A DNA stretch of 64,000 nt from Dyadobacter sp. CY323. Its GTDB lineage: Bacteria; Bacteroidota; Bacteroidia; Cytophagales; Spirosomataceae. This document shows positions 9,406-19,072 of the stretch, piece after piece. The notes under the pieces were generated by a model, which was not told where the DNA came from, did no database searches, and saw only the letters and a list, made by a program, of their open reading frames with translations. Each line of letters starts with the position of its first letter. Position 1 is the first letter of the stretch. A program made the translations under genes and the position numbers. The stretch spans positions 124,001 to 188,000 of the forward strand of contig NZ_JAJUXH010000002.1 in NCBI RefSeq assembly GCF_021390245.1. Reading direction: 5' to 3'.

Positions 9406-10113
9406 ATGAAGACCTTTACACACATTAAATTATCCGCACTGTCATGTATATTATTCGGCATGGCCGCAATCCTATCCTGCGACACAAGTTCCACTGAGCC
9501 GGTAGATGCATACGCATACTTCCCGTTGGAAGTCGGAAGATATGTGATCTACAATGTCAGGGAAGAGATTTATTCCTCCGGTCAGGCCAATCCTGTCATC
9601 AAAACAAGTCAGGAAAAAGATGAAATTGAGGAGGTTAGTACCAATGCAGATGGAATCGCGACCTATACGTTGTCACGCTCAACCAGGAACAGTTCCAGCG
9701 ATTACTGGCAAAAGGTAAAAGAGTTTACCGTTCAAAAATTTCCGGACAAAATTCTGACCAGCATTGACAATCAAACTTTCTTCTCGCTAGTATTCCCTGT
9801 CGATGAAAACATTACATGGAATGGGAATACTTATAACAACCTCGAACCCAGAGAATATCACTATGAAAATATAAACGCTTCGGGAACGATCGGGGCACAG
9901 AATTTTGATAAAGTTTTAACGGTCGTTGAAAGGAAGGATACTTCAATAATCAACAAATATGTGGGGATAAAACAGTACGGATTGGGTATCGGCCTGATTT
10001 CAGACGACCAGATCAACTACGAATTCTGCCAGAGTGAGGAGTGCATTGGTTCGGGTAAGATCGAATCTGGCACCCGAAAAACGAGGCAAATTATCGAACA
10101 TGGAGATAACTAA
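9406..10113 (+). CDS. Putative lipoprotein of unknown function
   Basis: A 235-residue protein with a lipoprotein signal ending in AAILSC, so Cys25 would be lipidated. The mature part begins with a short Ser/Thr/Glu stretch and then YFPLEVGRYVIYNVREE, a pattern common in Bacteroidota lipoproteins of unknown function. No enzyme motif was recognised. It stands 127 bases before the lasso-like peptide gene, which has its own promoter, so a functional link to that locus is not supported. Confidence 0.7.
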   Translation: MKTFTHIKLSALSCILFGMAAILSCDTSSTEPVDAYAYFPLEVGRYVIYNVREEIYSSGQANPVIKTSQEKDEIEEVSTNADGIATYTLSRSTRNSSSDYWQKVKEFTVQKFPDKILTSIDNQTFFSLVFPVDENITWNGNTYNNLEPREYHYENINASGTIGAQNFDKVLTVVERKDTSIINKYVGIKQYGLGIGLISDDQINYEFCQSEECIGSGKIESGTRKTRQIIEHGDN

Positions 10114-10172
10114 TCTTCAAAATTAACGAGGTTAAGAATCGTTGATTTTTTTTACATTCAATGCCCATAAAG

Positions 10173-10203
10173 TTTGGAAATTAAATTTATCTGTCTAAAT
10201 TTA
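10173..10203 (+). promoter_or_regulatory. Promoter for the lasso-like peptide gene
   Basis: TTTG at 10173-10176 and TAAATTTA at 10196-10203 are 19 bases apart, close to the Bacteroidota consensus (only the last base of the -7 differs). The peptide start codon is 37 bases downstream of the -7 element. Confidence 0.55.
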
Positions 10204-10240
10204 CACCGCATACTGGTAATAATCATCTAATCAAAATCAA

Positions 10241-10390
10241 ATGAGAACAGTGACATCGCACTCTACACAGACGAAAAAGTCTTATCGCAAACCAACGCTG
10301 AACAAGCTTGGAAACGTAGCCAAATTGACCAAAGGGAAATTAGGCGGAAGTTTTGATGAATTAACTGAGGAGCCTAACTTCAATCCCTGA
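10241..10390 (+). CDS. Lasso-peptide-type precursor peptide
   Basis: A 49-residue peptide gene. The leader fits the lasso leader motif YxxPxLxxxGxxxxxTxG exactly: Tyr15, Pro18, Leu20, Gly24, Thr30, Gly32. In known lasso precursors the conserved Thr is second to last in the leader, so cleavage is expected after Lys31. That gives an 18-residue core GKLGGSFDELTEEPNFNP with Gly1 at its N-terminus and acidic residues at positions 8 (Asp) and 9 (Glu), exactly where the macrolactam ring is usually closed. An asparagine-synthetase-like cyclase gene starts 39 bases later. The core sequence is not one I recognise. The leader motif is seen; the product is inferred. Confidence 0.85.
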   Translation: MRTVTSHSTQTKKSYRKPTLNKLGNVAKLTKGKLGGSFDELTEEPNFNP

Positions 10391-10429
10391 TTTTTCTTCT
10401 TGTTTGTTTTTAGGACTTAATCGTTTTTT

Positions 10430-12367
10430 ATGCTTTTTGAAGGTTTTTTATATAAACGAAAACAAACTTTCGAAGAATTAAGGCTTAAAAAAAAATACGA
10501 CGATTTTGTATTAACTGAAAACGGCTACATAGGAATAAAGGCAACGAAAAACGTTAGAATTTTCGAGAGTAATTATTTGGGAGCTATTTGTAGTTCTCAA
10601 AATCAAGAGGTAAAATATTTGAGCGATTCAAACACTCAAAATTTTACCTCTTTTTCGTTAACCGACTTTTTTTCTAAAAATTCGGTTGGAAAACTGGGCA
10701 TTTGCGCCTGGTACGATCTGGATACGCAAACATTGTCCATCTCGCGGGACGTTTTCGGACTCATCCCTCTACACTACTTTCGCTTATCGGATGAGATCAT
10801 CGCTTTTTCGACAGATCTGGTCTCATTAATTCGAAATCCACAATTACGTGATCACGTTGGTATCAACGAGGAGAGAATTGCGGCATACGGATCGTGGCTT
10901 AAAGAACCAAGCACTCCCTATATCTGCGATACTTTTTATAAAGGAATCCAATCCGTTTCTCCGGGGCATATTGTTACACTGAGCTTTGAAGGTGTTACTA
11001 CGGCTCCATATTCGGTTTTCCGTCCTTCAAAATGGTCACACCTGACAAATGTTGAGGAGTTTGGTGAAGAATTTCGGAAACTATTCCTCAACTCTGTCAA
11101 TGGACATTTAAACGATGATTCGCAGATTCTTGCTTCCCATTTAAGTGGTGGGATGGATTCTTCGTCCGTGAGTGCCGCCATAAGGTTTTTGCGCCCGGAT
11201 AAGCCTCTGCAAACGCTATATAATATCTCCAACACGCTTGATACCGATGAAAACTTATATGCCATCAGCGTCGCCGAGAAAATTGGCTCTTATCATCATG
11301 AGATTCTCCAGTCGGAGGATGATTTTGGATTACTCTCATCATTTATTGGTATTGCAGGTCAGCCTTTGGCAACGCTGGTCTCACCTTCCGGTGCTGCCAG
11401 TCTGATGCATTTCGCAAAAGACCTTGGCTGTACTAAAATCTTTAATGGTTCCGGTGGTGATTCGATCGTGGGCAGCGGATTGGAAATGATGGTCAAAGCC
11501 TTTGATAACGGCCAATGGGAGTTGGTTGAGAGCTTGGTCAGGAAAAGGGTCTCTTTTTATGCTAAATCATATAAATATGCCAATTGGGATAAGTACACAG
11601 CCCAAAGAAAGTACAGCATTATCCTTCACAATCTGCTGTTTCACAGACTTGCAACCCTGGCAGTTCAGGGGAAAGTAAAAGATGCTTTTGGCCTTATCGC
11701 CAGATTCTCTGCGAATTTTAAAGTTTCGTATTCCTATCTTATAGATAAGGTTGGAAAAAGCTTGATTTCCAAAGCGAGAAAGGGGAATATCATTCCAACA
11801 GCTTCAATTCTGCGAAGCGATTTGTTGCGATCCTTTCCTAACTATAACGAGCTTAATGTATATGGACTGCTGGAGTCGAATTCAGGGGCAGAACAGCAGC
11901 AGTCGATGGATGACATTTTCAACACACAAACGATTCTTTCCAACGAGCAGACTTTTTCGATCAGCAAGTACTATAACATGACAAATAGCTCTCCATTTTA
12001 CAATAAAGAGCTATTTGAACTTTGCCTTGCCGCACCGGATCTGCTTAAATATGGCGACGGTATTGGTCGGGCGCACTTCCGAGAGGCGATGACTGGTCTG
12101 CTGCCTGAATCCGTCCGCCGGCGTAGTACAAAGACCCCCGTAAGATCCATGGGTCCATTAATTGCTTTGCGAATGTACTCGCAGGCAAAATCTCTAATAA
12201 TGGACTCATCTGAAATCTGGAATTATGTAGACAAGGGAAAGTTTGCGGAACAACTTGCCATTTTACAGAATGACAGAATTCCGTATGAACAAAAGAATGT
12301 CAGCGTTTTCCTTGTTTGCCGAACGATCTCACTCGTAACCTGGCTGGAATGGTATAAAAACCGCTAG
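10430..12367 (+). CDS. Asparagine synthetase-like protein, probable lasso peptide cyclase
   Basis: A 645-residue protein of the asparagine synthetase fold. The first part resembles a class II glutamine amidotransferase domain (LSISRDVFGLIPLHYFRLSDE near residues 100-122) but the N-terminus is Met-Leu, without the catalytic Cys2, so it cannot release ammonia from glutamine. The ATP-pyrophosphatase domain has the PP-loop SGGMDSS (residues 239-245) and the late segment GRAHFREAMTGLLPESVRRRSTKTP. Lasso cyclases are exactly such proteins: they adenylate an Asp/Glu side chain so that the core N-terminus closes the ring. The precursor-like gene directly upstream supports that role. No RRE/PqqD-like, transglutaminase-like peptidase or ABC exporter gene is adjacent. 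It converges with the C25 protease gene at a gap of 18 bases. Confidence 0.85.
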   Translation: MLFEGFLYKRKQTFEELRLKKKYDDFVLTENGYIGIKATKNVRIFESNYLGAICSSQNQEVKYLSDSNTQNFTSFSLTDFFSKNSVGKLGICAWYDLDTQTLSISRDVFGLIPLHYFRLSDEIIAFSTDLVSLIRNPQLRDHVGINEERIAAYGSWLKEPSTPYICDTFYKGIQSVSPGHIVTLSFEGVTTAPYSVFRPSKWSHLTNVEEFGEEFRKLFLNSVNGHLNDDSQILASHLSGGMDSSSVSAAIRFLRPDKPLQTLYNISNTLDTDENLYAISVAEKIGSYHHEILQSEDDFGLLSSFIGIAGQPLATLVSPSGAASLMHFAKDLGCTKIFNGSGGDSIVGSGLEMMVKAFDNGQWELVESLVRKRVSFYAKSYKYANWDKYTAQRKYSIILHNLLFHRLATLAVQGKVKDAFGLIARFSANFKVSYSYLIDKVGKSLISKARKGNIIPTASILRSDLLRSFPNYNELNVYGLLESNSGAEQQQSMDDIFNTQTILSNEQTFSISKYYNMTNSSPFYNKELFELCLAAPDLLKYGDGIGRAHFREAMTGLLPESVRRRSTKTPVRSMGPLIALRMYSQAKSLIMDSSEIWNYVDKGKFAEQLAILQNDRIPYEQKNVSVFLVCRTISLVTWLEWYKNR

Positions 12368-12385
12368 ACAGCCAATTTAATACCG

Positions 12386-15300
12386 CTATTTTACAAGCAC
12401 AATCTTCCCCCGAAGTGTTCTGACCGATTGCTCAGTATGATCCATCAAGACAACCTTATATGCGTACAGACCAGAAGAAACGGAAGATGGCAGCCAATAC
12501 CATTCTGTAGTTATTGCGTTTGCAGGAAGAGAAATCAACTTCTCGTCAACAAGCTTCCCGGATTGATTGTAGATAAGAAGTTTAGCGCTTTTATAACTTA
12601 TCTCGTTGCCTGCTTTTACATTGAATTTCACGTAAGTGGATGCCGGATTGGGACTAACGACAATCTCCGGGACATCAGTCAAATCTTCTGTAATGCGGAA
12701 ACCAATTCGGTAAGGCTGAACACTGGTGTTTCCGGCATGGTCTTTTGCGCTAACGAGCAATTCGTAATCTCCCTCGGAAAAATCCTTGGTGAGGTAGTTG
12801 ATCTGAAATGAGTGATCGCTAACCGGATCAATCGTCATGTCGATCTTGGAATAAAGTACTTTCTTAAATTCACAAGAGCTATCGCCGCAACGTTTAATAA
12901 AAATGTCGACCAATGCAGTATCCGCAAAAATTTGTCTGTCATCCGCGACAGTGAAAGTTATGACAGGGTTGTTAGCAACCTTTTGCTTATCCGTTACTTG
13001 TCTGCCATTGAACTGCACACTTAGCAGTGGGGCAATGACATCCTTATTATTGGCGGACGAGAAAATAAACTTGTCAGCAATGAAATCCCAGTCAATCTCT
13101 AGTTCAGATGTATTATTCCGGATGTTTAGCTCACTGATAGTACGATTCGGATCAATCGTCACCTCAATTTTTTTAATATCCTTTGAATTCAAAAAGGAAA
13201 CCATCAAAGTGTCCTTGTATGGGAAAGAAGGAAGTGTGTTACTCCATAATTTATCCCCTTTTGTTCCAAAGTAAGTAATTTTTACCGGTACCGACTGTCC
13301 TTTGACGAAACGGCCCTCATTTGAGAGATAAACTCCTACACGGATGGAATCCGATTTTTCGAAGTTTAAGGCGCCAGATTTTGAGTACAGCGTAATGCTT
13401 TCCTGAGGGTTCAATGAATAATCCGGCTTGTCAACAGTGACCACTTTGAGAGCAGGGTCGCCTTGTAGTAGCGATTGGTGCGCATTCGAAACAGTGTATT
13501 CGTCTCTGGTTTTTGAAATCAACGCATTAGCTACTGCAACCTGGATCTTGCCGATAGACAGGTTAACCGTTGCAGGCTCAACAAACATGTTGGCGTAGAG
13601 CTGCTCAAGATATCGTGCAGACGGGCTTACAAAGCTTTCAAAAGAATTTGCTATAACAGCAATTGCCCCTCTTTTAGGCGCCATCAGCCAATCTAAGGAA
13701 AGTGGTAGTCGATCGCCGGCATTCGGGTTAGCATTAAAACGATTTTGGAAAACATTACCTACCCCACAGCCATTGAAATACATCATTGGGTATTTTCCAG
13801 GATTACTATAGCCACGAGATACATCTGTGATATAGCCCATATCCAAGTCTGTTATTGTAACTGCCCCATGCCCGAAATAGGTGATCAAACCTACTCCGTT
13901 ATTGACGTCGGGAGTAATATTGACTGATTCCGTTTCGGCCATAGCCTGCTGTTTAACATATGGAGTGACCTTACCACCCGCAACTCCATCCTCCACGGTT
14001 GGCACCAAACCTCCCAGCAAGTCCCTGAGCTGCGTAATTTCACCAACATTTTTACCACCATTTAAATGAAGAAAGTTCTTCCTCCAGCCATAATCACCGG
14101 TTGTATTTTGCTCGTATTCCTTAATTTTTTGGAGATAGTCCAGGATGTTTTGATTAGATATCGCAGACAACCTACCCACGGGAATAGCAGGAATATCTTG
14201 GTCCCCGCCGTTGAGGCCACTGACAAGTAGAATATCCGAGGCAGGATAACCGAGTGACGGAACCTCGTCGGGAAGTTCGCGCACCATTCTTTCGGCGTAT
14301 GTAATTGATTTCCCAATCAGAAAAAGATATTTATCCTTCCCGCCCTGCCCTAAAACGTAGGCCATAAATCGCTTAATTCCGAGCGGACTTGGTTCTCCAT
14401 AATTGAATTGGTCATAAATGTCCTTTATGTTGACCACGAGCGGCTTGAAACTTCCCCCTTCCTGTGATGCACGGTAAGTCGCATACTGAGTTGCTCCGGT
14501 GAGAAGGTTATCAGTTGTTACAATAATGTAATTCGGGTTTTTAACATCGATTGTTTTGAAGGTCACTTCTTTCAACTTCTCGGCGGGAACCGTTATAACC
14601 TCTTTCGTAGCCAGAAGGGTAAGGGTTTTGCCTGATACCCGTGGAACCATCAGATTATCAAATGCGCCCTGAATCAGGATCGGGTCATCGGCGTTGGTTA
14701 TATCTAAGGCAGCTGAGTTAATGGGTACCCCACTGATCTGCAATCTATTCCAAGGTACGGTTCCAGATGACAATCTGAATTCCTTGGAAGATAAACCTGC
14801 CATATCTACGCTTTGCGAATATCCGATGGAGTAATAGGCCAGAGAAAACCTGTCCAATCTTTCGGAGCCAGCCACTTTCAGCGCGAGGATACCCTTGTAG
14901 GAAGCATCTACATCGCCGGGTTTTAATTCAAATGTATATTCGGTACCTTCAAAACCATTATTTTTTATGGTATTTACCAATCGCATTGCCGTTGTGTCTT
15001 TGCCGATATACACCTCAATTCTATGCTCGTTGTTGCTACGGCCATGCACAAAGAGTTTAATACTGGCTTTCGAAAGTTTGTCAGCAACATTTATCAGTGA
15101 AATGTTATGCCTTAACGTGGTTCCTATTTTGGTAGTAACACCGGTCCTGCTGGCGCCAAGTTCGAAATAACTATTCTTATGGTCCTTACTTATCGACGTC
15201 GAAGCGCTCAGCGAGTATTCCTGGTTGAAAATGGTTGTCGCAAGTTCATCATGAGATACCATCGGCTGCAGCTTCGCATCCACTGCCTGGTTAACCACTT

Positions 15301-15721
15301 TCGCCCGCGCGCCAGCTGTTTCACCATTGGTCAGAAAATAGGATCCTTCGTCCGAATACATACTGAAATACGGATTCAGACGTGAGCTCATTGGCCTGTA
15401 AAGAAGTGAATCGGGAGCACCGTCATTTGTTACTGCATAGAACACAATCTCGTTATTAGCAGTACTGATGATAGAAACCTGCTTTCCACGTCTCCAAAGC
15501 TGTAGTTTTTCCGGAGAAGTAGTTACTAATGATTTTGGCAGGGACGAAAACGGGATTCTGTGAAGACCTTTTTTATTAATGCCGATTTTGACGTAGGCTT
15601 TGTCGTAAGTTATCCAGCTATCTGTATAGGGTGCTGAAAACTGGGCACGGATTTCCTGTCCACCCGTCAGGGCGAACAGGAAATATGCCATAAAAAGAAT
15701 GTGCTTGTTTTTGAGATACAT
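12386..15721 (-). CDS. Gingipain-like C25 cysteine protease with T9SS sorting domain
   Basis: A 1111-residue secreted protein with signal peptide MYLKNKHILFMAYFLFALTG. The central part is a peptidase C25 domain: the catalytic His is His618 in TYFGHGAV and the Cys is Cys652 in YFNGCGVGN. Before it come beta-rich segments; after it an Ig-like region with a CARDB-like part (LNIRNNTSELEIDWD). The last about 80 residues form a T9SS type A sorting domain (VVSPNPASTYVKF ... SSGLYAYKVVL). It is expected to be exported by the type IX system and held on or released from the surface. It follows a homologous gene by 24 bases in the same direction. Substrates are unknown. PorU itself lacks such a tail, so it is unlikely to be PorU. 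Confidence 0.85.
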   Translation of the reverse strand: MYLKNKHILFMAYFLFALTGGQEIRAQFSAPYTDSWITYDKAYVKIGINKKGLHRIPFSSLPKSLVTTSPEKLQLWRRGKQVSIISTANNEIVFYAVTNDGAPDSLLYRPMSSRLNPYFSMYSDEGSYFLTNGETAGARAKVVNQAVDAKLQPMVSHDELATTIFNQEYSLSASTSISKDHKNSYFELGASRTGVTTKIGTTLRHNISLINVADKLSKASIKLFVHGRSNNEHRIEVYIGKDTTAMRLVNTIKNNGFEGTEYTFELKPGDVDASYKGILALKVAGSERLDRFSLAYYSIGYSQSVDMAGLSSKEFRLSSGTVPWNRLQISGVPINSAALDITNADDPILIQGAFDNLMVPRVSGKTLTLLATKEVITVPAEKLKEVTFKTIDVKNPNYIIVTTDNLLTGATQYATYRASQEGGSFKPLVVNIKDIYDQFNYGEPSPLGIKRFMAYVLGQGGKDKYLFLIGKSITYAERMVRELPDEVPSLGYPASDILLVSGLNGGDQDIPAIPVGRLSAISNQNILDYLQKIKEYEQNTTGDYGWRKNFLHLNGGKNVGEITQLRDLLGGLVPTVEDGVAGGKVTPYVKQQAMAETESVNITPDVNNGVGLITYFGHGAVTITDLDMGYITDVSRGYSNPGKYPMMYFNGCGVGNVFQNRFNANPNAGDRLPLSLDWLMAPKRGAIAVIANSFESFVSPSARYLEQLYANMFVEPATVNLSIGKIQVAVANALISKTRDEYTVSNAHQSLLQGDPALKVVTVDKPDYSLNPQESITLYSKSGALNFEKSDSIRVGVYLSNEGRFVKGQSVPVKITYFGTKGDKLWSNTLPSFPYKDTLMVSFLNSKDIKKIEVTIDPNRTISELNIRNNTSELEIDWDFIADKFIFSSANNKDVIAPLLSVQFNGRQVTDKQKVANNPVITFTVADDRQIFADTALVDIFIKRCGDSSCEFKKVLYSKIDMTIDPVSDHSFQINYLTKDFSEGDYELLVSAKDHAGNTSVQPYRIGFRITEDLTDVPEIVVSPNPASTYVKFNVKAGNEISYKSAKLLIYNQSGKLVDEKLISLPANAITTEWYWLPSSVSSGLYAYKVVLMDHTEQSVRTLRGKIVLVK

Positions 15722-15745
15722 TAGTGTGTTATTAAAGGCAACGTT

Positions 15746-18700
15746 CTATTTCTTCGCCACTTTTTGATAATAAACATCGTTATTTTCTGTCGTGACTTTC
15801 AAAATATAACTACCGGTGGCCAAGTTTGATAGTTCTGCTTTCAGACCTTTTCCAGTTCTTCTCGTTACGCCATTTACATCAAGAATTGTCCATGATTTTA
15901 CTTTCACCGGCGCATCAAGGCTAATTTCAACGTAATCCGATGTTGGGTTCGGATAAATGTTGACCAGACTGGTTCCTTCCCTCAGTACGGACACCATCCT
16001 CGACAAGGTAGACTTACCATCAACCAAAACTCCATCTGCATTCTTGAAAGATTCGTCCACTTGTTTCAGACGATAATAGCTGGTTCCTGATAGTGGCTTG
16101 GAATCAATAAACGTGTATAGACTTTCTGTGTTCGTGGTTCCTTTACCTTCTAACCTGCCTATTTCTTCAAAATTCTTTGCATTGTAGCTTCTTTCCACAA
16201 TGAAGTGGTTATTGCTCATTTCCGAACTGGTTTTCCATGCAACCTGAACTTTGTCTGCACCAAGCGCGGTCGCATCAAAAGAGACCAGTTCTACCGGAAG
16301 TCCGCCTTCCGTCGTGAGCAATATTTTCAGCGCCGGGTCACCTAGTAACACCGTTTGGTGAACCTGTGCCTGATCATCCAAATAATCCTGGGCTACTCTT
16401 GCGTTTTCTACTCCGATACGAAACCCTGCGAACTGCTTTGTTTTCTCAGCCGCCAGCTGTAAAATTTTACCGAGTGTCTGACGCTCCTGATCGTTCTTGC
16501 CAAACATTCCTTCGTAAACGTACTGCATATAAGTGTTGCAGCTTGATGCATATCCTGCCCAGGAATTTCCAAAAACGGCAACGGCACCTTTTCCATCAGA
16601 AAGAAGCCAATCCAAAGACTGTGGTCTCGCGTCCGTGTTGTTTATAGTGGTTGCAAACTTGTTTTGGAATACATCCATTACATCGCACCCATTATAAAAC
16701 ATAATAGGATATTTCCCGGGATTATTGAATTTTTTATCCGGATCTGAGACATACCCGAAATTATAATCGGTACGCCACGGAGCGCTATGTCCAAAATAAG
16801 TAATCAAACCCAAGCCGCCTGCACCGGTTGGCTTCTGGACCGGAGGTACTGAATTCAAATGATAAAAGAGCGTGTCATTTTGTTCAATCACATCTCGGGC
16901 ATCGGACTTCACCGCTGCATATACTTTTCCTTTAAAAGTTGCTGCCTTTACCTTCGATGCGGCAGTATTCAAATATGCTGCGTGGTCGCCAACTTCGGAC
17001 GGAGTTTTACCACCACTTATATGAGCAACATTTCTTCTCCAGCTCAATCCACTGGTCGCAGCTTCATAGCTTTTTACTTTATTGAGATAGGCAATGGCCT
17101 GGGCATTCACCTCAGTAGGAATACGACCTACCGGAATCACCGGAATATCTGTTGGCGATCCCTGCAAACCTTCCACCAACAAGACATCTGACCCTGGAAA
17201 TCCCCAGGTTGGCACCTCCTCAGGCAGCTCTTTGGTTATTCTGAAATTAACCGACACCGACTTACCCAACAGCAACAGATATCTATCCTTATTTCCATCG
17301 GATACAATGAAATCGACGAACCTGCGAATCGCCAGCGGACTAGGCTCACCGTAATTAAACTGATTATATAAGTCAGCGATTTGAAAAATACCTGTTTTAT
17401 ATTTTCTGCCGGGGCTTGAAGTTTTTCTGTAGCTGGCAAATTCCTCCGCGGCATTGCTAAGAATAGTATTGGTAACGATCAAATAATCATAGTCCGATTT
17501 GTTATATGCAGTAAACGAAACTGAACCGATCTTTCCAGCATCCACGTCTGTTGTCAAAGTCGTTGCCAACAATGTCATGGGCTGATTATTCGGTCTCGAG
17601 AAAATTAAGCTGCCTGGAGTTCCTGTCAATATTCTTGGGTTTTTAGGGTCTGAAACGTCGTAAAATTTAACTGTACCCGACACAGGAGGGCTCGTAACTA
17701 CAATCTTACTTTTCGAATTTGCATTCGCAGCAGGGAAATTGAATGTATATGAACTTAAACCTTGCATATCGATCAACTGTTTATAATTAACCTCATAGTA
17801 AGCAATGGCGTAACGATCATAATAAGTCTCAGTCTTTGGAGAATCCACATTGAAACCTACCGCTGACTTTCCATCCTGAAAATGGTCAGGATTAACGGTG
17901 ACATTAATAATACCAGGGTTGAAGCCAGCGATCGATACTTGTCCGACATCGAACAGACTTGCCTTCGTTTTCCCCATAAAGAAATGTATATTTCTTGTGT
18001 TCACGCCTGATGGAGCATAAGCCGAGCGACCATAAACAAGCGCCTTAACCGTAGCATTCTCAACACCAAACCGATTTACAACCTCAATCTTTGGAAAATC
18101 CTCCGATCTCAAAAGTACAGGTGGAGCGCCTGGTTCATAGGTTTCGCCCACATGGATCGGATGTCCTGCTGCATCGATATATCTGAAACTGACCTTTGTT
18201 TGACCATCCTCCATGAAACTGTTCAGGTTTGCCGGACGGATTGATGTCTGACTAGCATAACTGTAGTCGTCTTGAAATAACGTACGTGTGGTTTGATTAT
18301 GAAAGCCTAGTACATTGCTGCCGCTATCGTCGCTGATATTTTCAACTACCGCTCTCTTTCCGTCTGGCGATCCAATCGTCAAAAAGTAAGAACTTTCGTC
18401 CGAGTAGTGACTATAATATGGATTAATCCTATCCGTTTCCGGCCTGTAAAGTAATGCATCGCTGCTGCCGTCATTCGGCACGCCATAAAATTCAATTTGC
18501 GTTGTAGTTGCACTGATCAGCGCAACCTCAACACCACGGTGATAAAGATGAAGTGTGTTCGCCGCAGCCCCGTTCATGAATCCGTCCGGAAGTGCTACCC
18601 GGAAAATACCCTTTGCCGAAACCCTGATTTTGAGCCATTTCTGGCTATACTTACCCTGCAACCATTCATTACCGAACGAACCCTTCCAAGCTACCTGTGC

Positions 18701-18775
18701 CAAAAGGCTACCTGTGATTAGTGTGCATAAAAGAAAAGTGGTAACGAAGAATTTTGTAAAAATGCGTTTGCTCAT
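15746..18775 (-). CDS. Gingipain-like C25 cysteine protease with T9SS sorting domain (paralogue)
   Basis: A 1009-residue homologue of the downstream gene, with signal peptide MSKRIFTKFFVTTFLLCTLITGSLLA. The C25 catalytic pair is His663 (TYFGHSAPW) and Cys697 (FYNGCDVMD), spaced 34 residues apart as in its neighbour. Shared segments such as FNYGEPSPL, the LLLxGKS strand and EELPEEVPTWGFPGSDVLLV show common descent. The C-terminus has an NNHFIVERS fibronectin-like module followed by a T9SS sorting domain (NIYPNPTSDYVEI ... LATGSYILKV). It is the first gene of a two-gene run and so probably sets expression of both. Confidence 0.86.
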   Translation of the reverse strand: MSKRIFTKFFVTTFLLCTLITGSLLAQVAWKGSFGNEWLQGKYSQKWLKIRVSAKGIFRVALPDGFMNGAAANTLHLYHRGVEVALISATTTQIEFYGVPNDGSSDALLYRPETDRINPYYSHYSDESSYFLTIGSPDGKRAVVENISDDSGSNVLGFHNQTTRTLFQDDYSYASQTSIRPANLNSFMEDGQTKVSFRYIDAAGHPIHVGETYEPGAPPVLLRSEDFPKIEVVNRFGVENATVKALVYGRSAYAPSGVNTRNIHFFMGKTKASLFDVGQVSIAGFNPGIINVTVNPDHFQDGKSAVGFNVDSPKTETYYDRYAIAYYEVNYKQLIDMQGLSSYTFNFPAANANSKSKIVVTSPPVSGTVKFYDVSDPKNPRILTGTPGSLIFSRPNNQPMTLLATTLTTDVDAGKIGSVSFTAYNKSDYDYLIVTNTILSNAAEEFASYRKTSSPGRKYKTGIFQIADLYNQFNYGEPSPLAIRRFVDFIVSDGNKDRYLLLLGKSVSVNFRITKELPEEVPTWGFPGSDVLLVEGLQGSPTDIPVIPVGRIPTEVNAQAIAYLNKVKSYEAATSGLSWRRNVAHISGGKTPSEVGDHAAYLNTAASKVKAATFKGKVYAAVKSDARDVIEQNDTLFYHLNSVPPVQKPTGAGGLGLITYFGHSAPWRTDYNFGYVSDPDKKFNNPGKYPIMFYNGCDVMDVFQNKFATTINNTDARPQSLDWLLSDGKGAVAVFGNSWAGYASSCNTYMQYVYEGMFGKNDQERQTLGKILQLAAEKTKQFAGFRIGVENARVAQDYLDDQAQVHQTVLLGDPALKILLTTEGGLPVELVSFDATALGADKVQVAWKTSSEMSNNHFIVERSYNAKNFEEIGRLEGKGTTNTESLYTFIDSKPLSGTSYYRLKQVDESFKNADGVLVDGKSTLSRMVSVLREGTSLVNIYPNPTSDYVEISLDAPVKVKSWTILDVNGVTRRTGKGLKAELSNLATGSYILKVTTENNDVYYQKVAKK

Positions 18776-19072
18776 ACCTGTTTAAATTATAGTGCAAAAT
18801 TTCATTAAAAATAACAACGGTTTACGACATTATTAATATTGTTGGCAAAATTCTACAAAACCAAGTAGAACCAATTTGAGGACAAAAAGAAAAACAGCCC
18901 ATCCAGCGCACTGGTACAATTTTTTCAGTGTAAATTTTTAAATAGGATTAGGCTGATTTAGGGTCTAAAACACACCATCAAAATCTCACTTTGCCCTTTT
19001 CATAGGTATTTGAAATTTTTTGTACTTAATTTGCCTATATACGTTTATTGACTAACCAAACTCATTGAAACT
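18776..19072. other. Intergenic region between divergent genes
   Basis: 297 bases of AT-rich DNA between the C25 protease (minus) and the collagen-like lipoprotein (plus). It must hold both promoters, but no pair of -33/-7 elements with correct spacing was found on either strand. No repeat or RNA gene was recognised. Confidence 0.5.
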
